Assembly: GCF_000368585.1 (NCBI RefSeq)
Contig: NZ_KB849558.1
Location: 972,722 to 1,036,721 of the forward strand
Direction: 5' to 3'
Origin: Acinetobacter venetianus RAG-1 = CIP 110063
GTDB taxonomy: Bacteria; Pseudomonadota; Gammaproteobacteria; Pseudomonadales; Moraxellaceae
Length of the DNA: 64,000 bases
This document shows, in pieces, positions 1-8,232 of the stretch. A program made the position numbers and the translations under genes. The notes beneath the pieces are model-generated. The model saw nothing but the letters and a program-made list of their open reading frames with translations, was not told where the DNA came from and made no database searches. Position 1 is the first letter of the stretch. The number at the start of each line of letters is the position of its first letter.

Positions 1-4
1 ACAA

Positions 5-292
5 ATGAATATAGTTAAGCAAAAAATTCAGCCTGATTGGTGGTTAAAAACATTTTCAGGTGCTGTGCTAGGTTTCATTTTCTCATTAGCCGCTGGTTCT
101 CTTATTCTGATTTTGTCAAAAGCTTATATTGATTCCGCACTAGCTCCACAATTAGGAATGTGGTCAATTCCATGGATCTGGCTGTTTGTATTCTTCCTTG
201 CGTATTTCATTCCTAAAGGCTGGCAAAGCCTGTTTATTTTTAGCATTGCGAACGTGGTCGCTTACACGTTGTTATTTTGTTTAAGGGGCTAA
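5..292 (+). CDS. DUF3649-type small inner-membrane protein
   Basis: A 95-residue protein that looks like the DUF3649 family, for which no activity is established. Three hydrophobic segments are visible at about residues 16-38, 50-67 and 74-92, so nearly the whole chain is membrane. Only four bases precede the ATG, so the ribosome-binding site and any earlier start lie outside the window. The stop is one base before the ATG of the PepSY-protein gene, which implies one operon. In related bacteria this pair usually follows a TonB-dependent siderophore receptor; an iron-uptake role is inferred from that, and the receptor would have to lie left of the window. Confidence 0.7.
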   Translation: MNIVKQKIQPDWWLKTFSGAVLGFIFSLAAGSLILILSKAYIDSALAPQLGMWSIPWIWLFVFFLAYFIPKGWQSLFIFSIANVVAYTLLFCLRG

Positions 293-293
293 A

Positions 294-1946
294 ATGAAAA
301 TCCGCGCAGATATTATTAAAACAGGCAAAAATCTACATACTTGGGTCGGCATCACAGCTGGGATTCTTTTGTTCATTTGCTTCTTCGCTGGTGGATTGAC
401 GATGTTTCAACATCAACTCAGTCAATGGGCGACACCACCTCAGCAAAAATTAGCTGCCATCGAGCCAAAGAATTACAACCTACTGATTGAACAAGTTCAA
501 ACCAAATACCCTGAAACATTAAAAGCATTTACCTTAAGTTTTAACTCACCTGAAGGCCATAATGCACCAATCCAATGGGAAGCAAAACATGATGAAGATG
601 ATCATCATGGAATCAATATTGCACAAACTAGAATGATGGCAACACTTGATTCACAAGGAAACCTGATTGCTAAAGAAGAAAATATTTCAAAATTAGGTTG
701 GTTAATCGAACAATTGCATGAAACTGCTGGTATTCCCGGCATGATCGGACATCACACCGCAGGTGTCATGGTAATGGGTGTTGTTGCCGTTTTATATTTT
801 CTCGCAATTATGTCAGGATTAATTGTGCTCTTACCAACTCTGGTCAAAGATTATTTCGCCGTAAGAGAAGGTAAAAATAAAAAGCGCTTTTGGTTAGATA
901 CACACAATGTCGTAGGTATCACTAGCTTACCCTTTCATATCATAATTAGTGTCACAGTGGTTGTTTTTGCTTTCCATGATATTTTTTATGGTGCACTTAC
1001 ACAGCTTGTATCAAAGGACAAACCGCTATTTGAGCGACCACCACTAGTCAAAATAGTTGAGCCAATTGCACCACTAGACATAAATAAGATTTATCTAAAT
1101 ATCCAAAAAGCAGCACCAGATTATCGCATTGATGGCATTCGATTTAATCAGCTTGATCATCCTCAAAGAGCCTCAGCATTTGTCTCTTTGTACCATCCTG
1201 ATCGTATGCTACGGGGCGATAACTTTGATTATATGTCTTTTAACCCATATCAAAATGCACCTTATCCAACTAAAACCTTATCCACTGAAGAAAATGCTGC
1301 TGCCTCTCTGATTCGTTCAATGTTTGCCTTACATTTTGGTAATTATGGTGGTGAGCCAATCCGTTGGATTTATCTAATTTTTGGTTTAGGTGGCGCTTAT
1401 CTGTTCTATTCAGGCAATATTTTGTGGATTGAAACACGGTTACGTAAGCAGAAGAATCCAAACCTACCTGTACCTAGCCAGCGCAAGGATGTGATATTTA
1501 TTGCTAACCTTACCATTGGCGCCTGTCTGGGTTGTATGCTCGGTATTTTTACCAGTATGCTTATAGGACGTTGGGGTTACATCATTCCAGTGCAATTACA
1601 AAGTCATAACCATGTGTTTATGTATAGCTACTATTCTGTCTTTATAGCCTGTATTTTATACAGTTTTATCATAGGTACAGCGAAGGTCCTACCAAGATTA
1701 TTGTTATCAATTGCAATAATTTTGTTGTTACTTCCTACCACCTCATTGCTTGCTTATATCTTTCCTATTCAGAGTCTTTGGCATTCGACAGGCAATTTAA
1801 TATGGATTGATGTGGTGGCAATTTTATTTGGACTAGTATTCCTACGTTTCTATCAACAAGCAAATCATCGAGCAAAAACAGCACCGATAGGTTCTATTTG
1901 GTCTACGCAAGTTTTGAAGAATGATTCGAAAATAGTTGAAAACTAA
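294..1946 (+). CDS. PepSY-associated transmembrane protein, probable iron-uptake partner
   Basis: A 550-residue membrane protein of the PepSY-associated TM helix family. The first membrane helix is at about residues 17-38, followed by a large periplasmic part with an acidic, His-rich patch (HDEDDHHG, near residue 100), then helices near 157-183, 210-232 and 357-380 and four more in the last 150 residues. Members of this family often sit beside siderophore receptors and some act as inner-membrane ferric-siderophore reductases; that reductase role is family knowledge and is not proved here. It is translated right after the DUF3649 gene. A perfect 13-bp hairpin follows the stop. Confidence 0.8.
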   Translation: MKIRADIIKTGKNLHTWVGITAGILLFICFFAGGLTMFQHQLSQWATPPQQKLAAIEPKNYNLLIEQVQTKYPETLKAFTLSFNSPEGHNAPIQWEAKHDEDDHHGINIAQTRMMATLDSQGNLIAKEENISKLGWLIEQLHETAGIPGMIGHHTAGVMVMGVVAVLYFLAIMSGLIVLLPTLVKDYFAVREGKNKKRFWLDTHNVVGITSLPFHIIISVTVVVFAFHDIFYGALTQLVSKDKPLFERPPLVKIVEPIAPLDINKIYLNIQKAAPDYRIDGIRFNQLDHPQRASAFVSLYHPDRMLRGDNFDYMSFNPYQNAPYPTKTLSTEENAAASLIRSMFALHFGNYGGEPIRWIYLIFGLGGAYLFYSGNILWIETRLRKQKNPNLPVPSQRKDVIFIANLTIGACLGCMLGIFTSMLIGRWGYIIPVQLQSHNHVFMYSYYSVFIACILYSFIIGTAKVLPRLLLSIAIILLLLPTTSLLAYIFPIQSLWHSTGNLIWIDVVAILFGLVFLRFYQQANHRAKTAPIGSIWSTQVLKNDSKIVEN

Positions 1947-1955
1947 TTTTTAGTT

Positions 1956-1990
1956 AACACCATGATCTATGTTGGAAGATCATGGTGTTT
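1956..1990 (+). terminator. Hairpin terminator after the PepSY gene
   Basis: Perfect 13-bp stem (AACACCATGATCT at 1956-1968 with its complement at 1977-1989) and an 8-base loop, ten bases after the PepSY stop. The following T-run is short, so termination strength is uncertain. It also lies just downstream of the converging acetyltransferase remnant. Confidence 0.6.
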
Positions 1991-1997
1991 CTTATCA

Positions 1998-2516
1998 TTA
2001 AATTGCTTTTTTCATTTCAATAAGCTGAATTGGCACTAATGGCTGCCCTACTTCTGCCTCTATCGGATAAGCTTCTATACGATCTGTTCTGCAATATCCA
2101 CGGCGCTCATAAAATGAAATCAATTCAACTCTCACATCTAATACATACATAATGAATTGAGACGCATCAGGATGATGATTAGGAACATAATTTTCTACAA
2201 ATCCAAGCATTTCACGCCCATAATCTGAATTTTGAACCTTTGGATCAATGGCAAAAGTTCCTATTTCAACCGTATCTTGATTAAAGGTTAAACCAATACA
2301 CCCCACCATCAAACCTTGTTCATTCTCACCAATTAACAACTGAAAATTCTCTTGTTCCAAATCTCTTTCTAATTGTTGAATAGTAATTCTATTTCCCTGA
2401 ACAAAAGACTTCTCAGTAGTCCAACTTCGACTCAATTGATCTCTATAGGCTTAATTGATCAGTTTAGTTAATTGCTCAATGTCGTCTGTAAGCGCTTTTC
2501 TAATATTTAAAGGCAT
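1998..2516 (-). pseudogene. GNAT-family N-acetyltransferase, interrupted by one in-frame stop
   Basis: Read from the ATG at 2516 the frame gives MPLNIRKALTDDIEQLTKLIN, then TAA at 2453-2451 (codon 22), then continues without shift as AYRDQLSRSWTTEK to the stop at 1998. The text on both sides of the stop is ordinary GNAT sequence: the first beta strand and helix, then the usual ligand-contact loop, an acetyl-CoA region near GREMLGFVENYV, and a C-terminal RVELISFYERRGYCR segment. One C-to-T change (CAA to TAA) would explain it. A shorter product could start at TTG 2435 but would lack the first strand and helix of the fold, so I call it a pseudogene. A sequencing error is the main alternative. 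Confidence 0.8.
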
Positions 2517-2536
2517 TTTTAGAATTTTAAACACAA

Positions 2537-2562
2537 TAAAAAAACCGATGATAACATCGGTT
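2537..2562 (-). terminator. Rho-independent terminator of the DUF2057 gene
   Basis: Stem AACCGATG (2543-2550) with CATCGGTT (2555-2562), loop of four; on the minus strand the stem is followed by a T-run (A-run at 2538-2544 on the plus strand). It lies 36 bases past the DUF2057 stop. Confidence 0.85.
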
Positions 2563-2598
2563 CTTGTATAACTTTAAAAGAATTAATTCTTAAATAAA

Positions 2599-3273
2599 CT
2601 AGTTCGTTTGACCAGCCAACCAAGCCATAAACTTTTGACGCTCGGCTTTAGAAGCCTTCTGCCATAAATCCACCAGTTGTTGATCTGTTGTTTTAGCAGT
2701 ACCAGCTACAGCTGCTGTTGTCACTACAACAGGTGCGGCAGCTTGCGCATTAGCAGCATAAACTGGCGCTGGCTGGTTGACGGTGTTGTTCTTATTTTTT
2801 TGCGTCAAATCAAGCGTACGGCTTAAGAAGTTGCCACCAGAGAACCAAGGTTGTGCTTCATTATTCGCACCTGTTTGCTGAACTACGAGTTTATTATTTT
2901 GATCGTATAACCCAACCGTTGGTTGATCAGCATATTTTTTGGCAGCATCAAAGCTTTTTGGAGCGCCAACTAATGCTAAACGATATGATGAATTGTCTTG
3001 TAAATTTGGTGCTTGAATTGTAACGACACCTGATTTTACGATGTCATGCTCACCATTCAAATGCTCAAAATATTCACGATAGCGAACATTTACAGTTAAA
3101 TTACCTGGATCTACTTGGTAGTTATTCTTCTTAGACGGAATCAATCCATTATTTACTTCTTGACCATTTACAGCAAGAATCACGATCTCTTCAGGTGCAG
3201 TGATTGTAACTGCTGAAAAAACTGAACTACTTAATAATAACCCGAAAGCAGCAACACCAACTCTTAAAGACAT
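2599..3273 (-). CDS. DUF2057 (UPF0319) family secreted protein
   Basis: A 224-residue exported protein of the DUF2057 family, function unknown. The start is placed at ATG 3273 because GAGAAGAG lies just before it and because residues 1-20 then form a signal peptide (SLRVGVAAFGLLLSSSVFSA, cleavage after the second Ala likely); an earlier start would add 27 residues in front of the signal. The mature part begins with VTITAPEEIVILAVNGQEV, the usual DUF2057 opening, followed by a Tyr/Arg-rich core. The C-terminus carries an Ala/Val-rich linker and then a charged helix ending in KFMAWLAG. It stands alone with its own terminator. Confidence 0.8.
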   Translation of the reverse strand: MSLRVGVAAFGLLLSSSVFSAVTITAPEEIVILAVNGQEVNNGLIPSKKNNYQVDPGNLTVNVRYREYFEHLNGEHDIVKSGVVTIQAPNLQDNSSYRLALVGAPKSFDAAKKYADQPTVGLYDQNNKLVVQQTGANNEAQPWFSGGNFLSRTLDLTQKNKNNTVNQPAPVYAANAQAAAPVVVTTAAVAGTAKTTDQQLVDLWQKASKAERQKFMAWLAGQTN

Positions 3274-3452
3274 TAGACTCTTCTCGATATAAACATTTAT
3301 GAAATCGTATGCACTATGCAATGCGATTGTGACTATTTTATGACAATAAACCAAACTGTCTATTCTATCAATTCGGCTTTTTTAAGATATATACATTATT
3401 TTTAATGATATACACCATCATTCTTTAGGCGAATATTTCTATTTAATGACAT

Positions 3453-3484
3453 AAAAAAAAGAGCACGTTAACGTGCTCTTTTTT
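3453..3484 (-). terminator. Terminator of the nitroreductase gene
   Basis: Ten-base stem AAGAGCACGT (3459-3468) with ACGTGCTCTT (3471-3480), A-run on the left and T-run on the right, so it can work on either strand. It lies directly after the stop at 3500 of the minus-strand nitroreductase gene. Confidence 0.9.
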
Positions 3485-3499
3485 AGGTACAGATGAAAC

Positions 3500-4096
3500 T
3501 TAGTTAAAAGTTTTAAAGCGTGCAGCATCGTCCATGTAAGTTTTTTCGCCAGCAGCTGCTTCAATTGAACCAAAGACAAGCTGTGCACGTAATTTCCAGT
3601 TTGCTGGGATATCAAAAGTTTGCGCAACTTCTTCATCAATAATTGGATTATAGTGTTGTAATGAGGCACCCACACCAATTTCAGATAAAGCTGTCCAAGT
3701 CGCAAATTGAGCGATTGCACTTGAATGTTCAGACCATACTGGGAAATTGTCAGCATAAAGAGCAAACTGTTCCTGTAAGCCTTTTACTACATCTTGATCT
3801 TCATAAAATAATGCTGTACCAAAGCCAGCTGCAAAGCTATCAATTTTTGCATTTGTACCTTCAAAAGCTTCAGCTGGTACGATTTTACGTAGAGTTTCGC
3901 GAACAATATTCCAGAATGTTGTATGAGACTCACCATATAACGTCACAACGCGTGAAGTTTGTGAGTTAAATGAAGACGGGCTTTGCTTAACAGCTTCACG
4001 AATCGTCTCTTCAATTGTAGTTTGATCGACTGAAAGATTTTTACCAATTGCATAGATAGTACGACGTGATTTAATGCTATTTAAGAAGTTACTCAT
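3500..4096 (-). CDS. Nitroreductase family protein (FRM2/HBN1-like)
   Basis: A 198-residue flavoprotein of the nitroreductase superfamily, in the short branch related to yeast Frm2/Hbn1. The FMN-site opening is clear (SIKSRRTIYAIGK, residues 7-19), followed by the QSPSSFNSQTSRV segment (38-50) that binds the cofactor, and a C-terminal LRAQLVFGSIE. Expected activity is NAD(P)H-dependent reduction of small nitro or quinone compounds; the physiological substrate is unknown. The length fits the branch. It is a single gene with its own terminator. The promoter region (4097-4228) shows nothing definite. Confidence 0.85.
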   Translation of the reverse strand: MSNFLNSIKSRRTIYAIGKNLSVDQTTIEETIREAVKQSPSSFNSQTSRVVTLYGESHTTFWNIVRETLRKIVPAEAFEGTNAKIDSFAAGFGTALFYEDQDVVKGLQEQFALYADNFPVWSEHSSAIAQFATWTALSEIGVGASLQHYNPIIDEEVAQTFDIPANWKLRAQLVFGSIEAAAGEKTYMDDAARFKTFN

Positions 4097-4228
4097 GTTG
4101 TTATGCCTCTTGTACCCTTCGGGTGTTATCTTGGATTGAATGTAGTGTATAACGGTACATTTTTTTGTTATAGCCTAAAAAACATGACAGATCGTTTTAT
4201 TTTTGCAACGGTGAAATTTTATTATAAA

Positions 4229-4253
4229 TAAAAAACTCCACACGAGGTGGAGT
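4229..4253 (-). terminator. Rho-independent terminator of ftsY
   Basis: Stem ACTCCAC (4235-4241) with GTGGAGT (4247-4253), five-base loop; on the minus strand a T-run follows (A-run 4230-4235). Located 20 bases beyond the ftsY stop. Confidence 0.85.
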
Positions 4254-4272
4254 CTATCTTAACCACAAATAA

Positions 4273-5388
4273 TTACTTATCTGTTTCAAATAATGCTGCG
4301 ACAAATGATTTTGCTGAGAAAGGACGTAAATCATCAATTTTCTCACCTACACCAATATAGCGAATTGGCACGTGAGTACGACTTGCGATATTAAATAGCA
4401 CGCCACCTTTTGCCGTACCATCTAATTTAGTAATGGTAATACCAGTTAAACCAACCGCTTCATCAAACAGTTGAACTTGGTTAATTGCATTTTGACCTGT
4501 ACCAGCATCAACGATTAACATAATTTCATGCGGTGCAGTTGCATCAATTTTTTGCATCACACGTTTAACTTTTTTCAACTCTTCCATCAAGTTAGACTTG
4601 TTTTGCAAACGCCCTGCTGTATCAGCAATCAATACATCAATGCCTTTGGCGCGTGCGCTTTCAAAAGCATCAAAAATGACTGATGCGCTATCTGCACCAT
4701 GACCTTGTGCAACTACTGGGATGTCATTTCGCTCGCCCCAAATTTGCAATTGCTCAGTTGCTGCTGCACGGAAAGTATCACCCGCAGCCAACATGACTTT
4801 CTTACCTTCACTTTGTAAACGCTTTGCAAGCTTACCAATGGTTGTCGTTTTACCGACACCATTCACACCAACCATCAAAATGACATAAGGTGATTTGTTC
4901 GGATCAATATGCAAAGGTTTTACACGCGGAGCAAGTAAAGCCACCAGCTCTTCCTGCAATGCTTTATACAGTGCATGTGAATAGATCAAGTCACCACGTG
5001 CCGTTCTTTCCGTAAGATTTGCAATGATTGTTTTGGTTGCATCTACACCAATGTCAGCAACAAGAAGTTGTTCTTCAACTTCCTCTAACAACTCATCATC
5101 AATCTCTTTGCCGCCAATTAAGATATTGACCATACCATCCGTAAAACTACGACGTGTTTTGGTCAAGCCATCTTTCATACGACCAAAGAAGCCTGATTTT
5201 GCTTCTTCTTGAACTGCTGGACTAGAAACCTCTTCTACAGCAACAATTGGAGCTTCTACTGGAGTTTGCTGCTGTACAGGTTCAACAATCGGCACATCAA
5301 CAGCAGGTAAACTTGGTAACGTAACATCATCATCACCGATGTCAGCATCTATCAAGAATTTGTTTTGCATATTCGATTGCTGTTGCAT
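4273..5388 (-). CDS. ftsY: Signal recognition particle receptor FtsY
   Basis: GTPase that docks ribosome-SRP complexes at the inner membrane. Start chosen at ATG 5388 because AAGGA lies seven bases upstream; a longer frame adds 30 residues without a good ribosome site. The 371-residue product has an acidic, Pro/Val/Glu-rich N-terminal A domain (to about residue 62), a helical N domain, and the G domain: P-loop GVNGVGKTTT (174-183), DTFRAAA (204-210), DTAGR (about 256-260) and TKLDG near 320. All SRP-GTPase motifs are intact. It is monocistronic, with a terminator after it. In many bacteria ftsEX follow ftsY; here they do not. Confidence 0.97.
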   Translation of the reverse strand: MQQQSNMQNKFLIDADIGDDDVTLPSLPAVDVPIVEPVQQQTPVEAPIVAVEEVSSPAVQEEAKSGFFGRMKDGLTKTRRSFTDGMVNILIGGKEIDDELLEEVEEQLLVADIGVDATKTIIANLTERTARGDLIYSHALYKALQEELVALLAPRVKPLHIDPNKSPYVILMVGVNGVGKTTTIGKLAKRLQSEGKKVMLAAGDTFRAAATEQLQIWGERNDIPVVAQGHGADSASVIFDAFESARAKGIDVLIADTAGRLQNKSNLMEELKKVKRVMQKIDATAPHEIMLIVDAGTGQNAINQVQLFDEAVGLTGITITKLDGTAKGGVLFNIASRTHVPIRYIGVGEKIDDLRPFSAKSFVAALFETDK

Positions 5389-5506
5389 GTCGATTCCTTG
5401 AGAAAAAAGCAGCTTTTTAAATGTGGGCGAGTTTAGCACAAATTGATTTCTTTTACCCGATACGGGCAACCCATTCATTTCTAAATAAAAATGAATTGAT
5501 TAAAAC

Positions 5507-5836
5507 TCATTCATCATCTTGTGCCATTGCAGGATATTGCTTAATACGATTTGATTCGAACTGATAAGCATTTAAAAGTTTCAAATATTCTACACGGCGA
5601 ATTTGATCATGTTTCAGTATTGATTCTGCCATATCTTGAGTTTTCGGATGGCTCGCTTGTTGAGAATATTGAATGACTTTTTGATATTGAAGTTGGTTAA
5701 TCGGACGTAAAATTGCACTGTATGCAAGTATGAAAATCGCAGCAATAACAATAGATACCAAAATATTATTAAATTGATCTATTTTGGTTTCAAATTTTGA
5801 CTGTAAAAGTTTATGTTTAGAAAGTATCGACAGCAT
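5507..5836 (-). CDS. Small single-pass membrane protein, unknown
   Basis: A 109-residue protein with no family I recognise. One clear membrane helix (about residues 26-44, LVSIVIAAIFILAYSAIL) follows a basic N-terminal stretch, and the rest is a polar, Gln-rich helical tail, probably periplasmic or coiled. It is on the same strand as ftsY, 118 bases upstream of it, and is followed by a gap containing no clear terminator, so co-transcription with ftsY is possible. The coding call rests on length, an ATG start and typical Acinetobacter codon use. Confidence 0.6.
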   Translation of the reverse strand: MLSILSKHKLLQSKFETKIDQFNNILVSIVIAAIFILAYSAILRPINQLQYQKVIQYSQQASHPKTQDMAESILKHDQIRRVEYLKLLNAYQFESNRIKQYPAMAQDDE

Positions 5837-5947
5837 AACCTACCTCAGAATTATCTGTAGTTTATGTGTCATACGCATTTTCAACAAGCCCTACATTCAA
5901 CAAGTCACGATTTCGCAACTCATTGAACGTAGTAAAATTCAGATAGG

Positions 5948-6307
5948 CTAGCTCATTAAACTGCGAACAAATGCAAAATAGAGAATGAAGGCAATGATCA
6001 CCAGACTGATAAAAATAGCAAACATTCCCACCCCACTTTCTGCATCAGCAGGATGTAAATCATCATCATCTGCAATACTTCTTAGCTCACCATCATAGAT
6101 TTGATAAAAGCGATCTTTTTCAGCAGGACTTAAATGACTTGCAAAATCATAAACACGTTTACGCTGAGCTAAGCAGTAATCACCTAAATGAATTTCCTGA
6201 TGAAATATAGCTTCATCAAGCAGTTTTCGATGATGATCTGCAAGTTCGATAATTTGGCTTTCTAATGGCGGCACATCCAAGTTTACACCATCAATTACAT
6301 TTGACAT
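5948..6307 (-). CDS. Small tail-anchored membrane protein, unknown
   Basis: A 119-residue protein not assigned to a known family. The start is ATG 6307 because a strong AAAGGAGA lies eight bases before it; an earlier in-frame ATG at 6364 has no ribosome site. Residues 1-85 are soluble and acidic, with DHHRKLLDEAIFHQEIH and an LSPAEKDRFYQIYDGEL segment and a run of four Asp. A single hydrophobic helix (about 93-114, GMFAIFISLVIIAFILYFAFV) lies at the C-terminus, so the protein is probably anchored by its tail with the body in the cytoplasm. Confidence 0.7.
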   Translation of the reverse strand: MSNVIDGVNLDVPPLESQIIELADHHRKLLDEAIFHQEIHLGDYCLAQRKRVYDFASHLSPAEKDRFYQIYDGELRSIADDDDLHPADAESGVGMFAIFISLVIIAFILYFAFVRSLMS

Positions 6308-6533
6308 GTTATTCTCCTTTTCTATTATTCTCATATTGATTCTACTTAAAATTATTTCCCGCAAATGTTTAATCGTGTAAGCTTTTATTTACGAAATGAC
6401 ACCCAAAATATTTGACAATTCAATCATTATTGTCATAATACTTTAACAATTCAAAGTTAAAGTAGCTTAAATTCAAAGTAAAGTATCTTTGAATAGAAAT
6501 TGCGGTAATCATAATTAAAATAAGGAGTTATAT

Positions 6534-6767
6534 ATGATTCAACATTTTACTAACCATGAATTAGAGCATGTATATGCTAATGCGGTAAATACAATTCAGT
6601 CGCAAAAAAACTTCCAAGATGCAGTGAAAGAGCTTGAAGAAGTAGCAAAAGCAGGTCACGGTAAAGCGGCATTATTTTTAGCAGAGTTGTATTATCAAGG
6701 CTTCCGTGTAGAACGTGATTCCCTGAAAGCACAGTATTGGCAGAAGATGGCAACCTTACAAGCATAA
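6534..6767 (+). CDS. Short Sel1/TPR-like repeat protein
   Basis: A 77-residue soluble protein with a good AAGGAG seven bases before the ATG. After an N-terminal helix it contains one Sel1-like unit (AGHGKAALFLAELYYQGFRVERDSLKAQYWQKMA in two helices, about residues 40-73), the helix-turn-helix type used for protein-protein contacts. It is too short to form a superhelix alone. No partner is suggested by the neighbours. A hairpin terminator follows at once, so this is a separate small transcription unit. Confidence 0.7.
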   Translation: MIQHFTNHELEHVYANAVNTIQSQKNFQDAVKELEEVAKAGHGKAALFLAELYYQGFRVERDSLKAQYWQKMATLQA

Positions 6768-6770
6768 AGA

Positions 6771-6795
6771 AACGTCACTTAGGTGGCGTTTTTTA
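6771..6795 (+). terminator. Terminator of the Sel1-like gene
   Basis: Eight-base stem AACGTCAC (6771-6778) with GTGGCGTT (6783-6790), one G-U pair, followed by a T-run to 6794. Confidence 0.85.
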
Positions 6796-7240
6796 ATACC
6801 TTCTTTCATCCCCTATCATCTTACTCGCACTGCGCCAAAGCTTAGTTGCTTTGACTTGCTCAGGTGGCATTTTTAATATCTTACATTTTATAAATACAAT
6901 TCTTCTTAGCATCGGTTTAATGCTACAGAGCTTATTAGAGTTCTAAATGCCAAGGCATCCTTAGATGCAGATTTATTCACTAATTATACAAAGTAGCTAG
7001 AAGCCCTTGCACGATGGAGAGTTTTAACAATTTTCTATGTATTAGTTTTTTGATTTCCTTGATCAACAAAACACCCCCTTTTAAATCAAAGTCGCAATTT
7101 ATGTTATTAATGGTGATGCAGGTCTTTATTTTCTTATAAACAAGAATATTTGCTTACGATTTACATGAACTGTTTAAACATAAATGCCATCTAGATTTCT
7201 TATAATAAAACATAAGTTTGAATACTATTAGTTTAATAAC
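6796..7240 (+). other. Intergenic region without a supported gene
   Basis: About 445 AT-rich bases. It holds a second, imperfect copy of the preceding terminator's right half (AGGTGGCATTTTTAATATC at 6862-6880, compared with 6781-6799), a small hairpin CAAAGC/GCTTTG (6836-6853), and a 28-codon open stretch ending at 6996 that reads like a protein C-terminus but has no start. It probably contains the promoter for the DUF2750 gene at its right end. Confidence 0.4.
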
Positions 7241-7618
7241 ATGTATCGGTTTAACCATTTTCAACCAGTCTCTAAAGAGTTGATGATTAAAATTTCAATT
7301 CTAAAAACAATGATGTATTGCGGTGTTCTTTGGGGATTATATCATCAGGGTTGGGCAATCAAGTCTGATCAAGATGGTCCAGTTTTCCCATTTTGGCTAA
7401 ATGGCGTTCAAGCACATCGTTATGCAAAATCGCATTGGAAGCATTACAAACCACGAAAAATCACCCCGAAAGATTTCCATGAATCTCTTTTACCGACACT
7501 TACTCGTTTGCAAGTAGAGCCTGCTCTTTTCAATTCATCACATCGTAAATTTAAGCTTTCAACCCAACAAATGCAGCATTTCTTTTTTATGCATGATGCA
7601 GCAGTTATGCCTGCCTAA
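7241..7618 (+). CDS. DUF2750 domain protein
   Basis: A 125-residue soluble protein that matches the DUF2750 pattern: a helix, then VLWGLYHQGWAI (about residues 29-40), VFPFWLNGVQAHRYAKSHW (48-66), YKPRKITPKDFHESLLPTL (69-87) and a closing strand region. The family has no known function; members are often immunity-like or regulatory small proteins, which is not evidence for this one. No strong Shine-Dalgarno sequence is seen before the ATG. The neighbours give no functional hint. Confidence 0.75.
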   Translation: MYRFNHFQPVSKELMIKISILKTMMYCGVLWGLYHQGWAIKSDQDGPVFPFWLNGVQAHRYAKSHWKHYKPRKITPKDFHESLLPTLTRLQVEPALFNSSHRKFKLSTQQMQHFFFMHDAAVMPA

Positions 7619-7754
7619 GTGCGACAACGTACAATGATGACTTTTTAAGCATTTATGAGAAAAAGTTATCATTGTAAGTAAATTAGGGCTTTGCAATTAA
7701 AAAAAATACCGTTAAGTTAAATGAAAATGACAATACAACACAGGTGGATAAACA

Positions 7755-8186
7755 ATGACAATCGTTGCTCAAGTCATCAAGAATAAAGCAGTACAATCAA
7801 TTTTTACAATCTCACCAAATGCGACTGTACTTGAAGCAATTAAAATTATGGCAGAGAAAGGTGTTGGTGCATTAGTCGTTGCAGAAGATGAAAAAGTCAT
7901 CGGAATTTTTTCAGAACGTGACTATACACGTAAGATCGCATTGATGGAGCGTTCATCAAACAACACCCCTGTTTCAGACATTATGACTTCTAAAGTTATT
8001 TCAGTTGGGCTGAATCATACTGTAGAAGAATGTTTACAACTTATGACTGATCGGCATTTACGTCATTTACCTGTTTTAGAACAAGAGAAACTTGTAGGCT
8101 TTATTTCGATTGGCGATCTCGTTAAAGCAGCAATGGATGATCAACGCATTTTAATTGAGCAACTTCAGCAGTACATCTCAGGATAA
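7755..8186 (+). CDS. CBS-domain pair protein
   Basis: A 143-residue protein made of two CBS domains in tandem (about residues 8-63 and 73-134), with the typical ATVLEAIKIMAEKGVGALVV and HTVEECLQLMTDRHLRHLPV signatures and the IFSERDYTRK loop between them. Such stand-alone pairs bind adenosine nucleotides (AMP/ATP/NADH in studied cases) and act as sensors; the target is unknown. A GGTGG element precedes the ATG. It converges on argD and shares a bidirectional terminator with it. Confidence 0.9.
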   Translation: MTIVAQVIKNKAVQSIFTISPNATVLEAIKIMAEKGVGALVVAEDEKVIGIFSERDYTRKIALMERSSNNTPVSDIMTSKVISVGLNHTVEECLQLMTDRHLRHLPVLEQEKLVGFISIGDLVKAAMDDQRILIEQLQQYISG

Positions 8187-8194
8187 TAAGCAAT

Positions 8195-8222
8195 AAAAAA
8201 GGGCAATTAATTGCCCTTTTTT
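8195..8222. terminator. Bidirectional terminator between the CBS gene and argD
   Basis: Twelve-base perfect stem (8197-8208 with 8209-8220; core AAGGGCAATT) with A-run left and T-run right. It separates two convergent genes. Confidence 0.9.
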
Positions 8223-8232
8223 ATTTGTCGAA

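Noticed and set aside
5389-5478. A 30-residue N-terminal extension of FtsY
   Set aside because: The inner ATG 5388 has a well-placed AAGGA, and the extension does not resemble FtsY.
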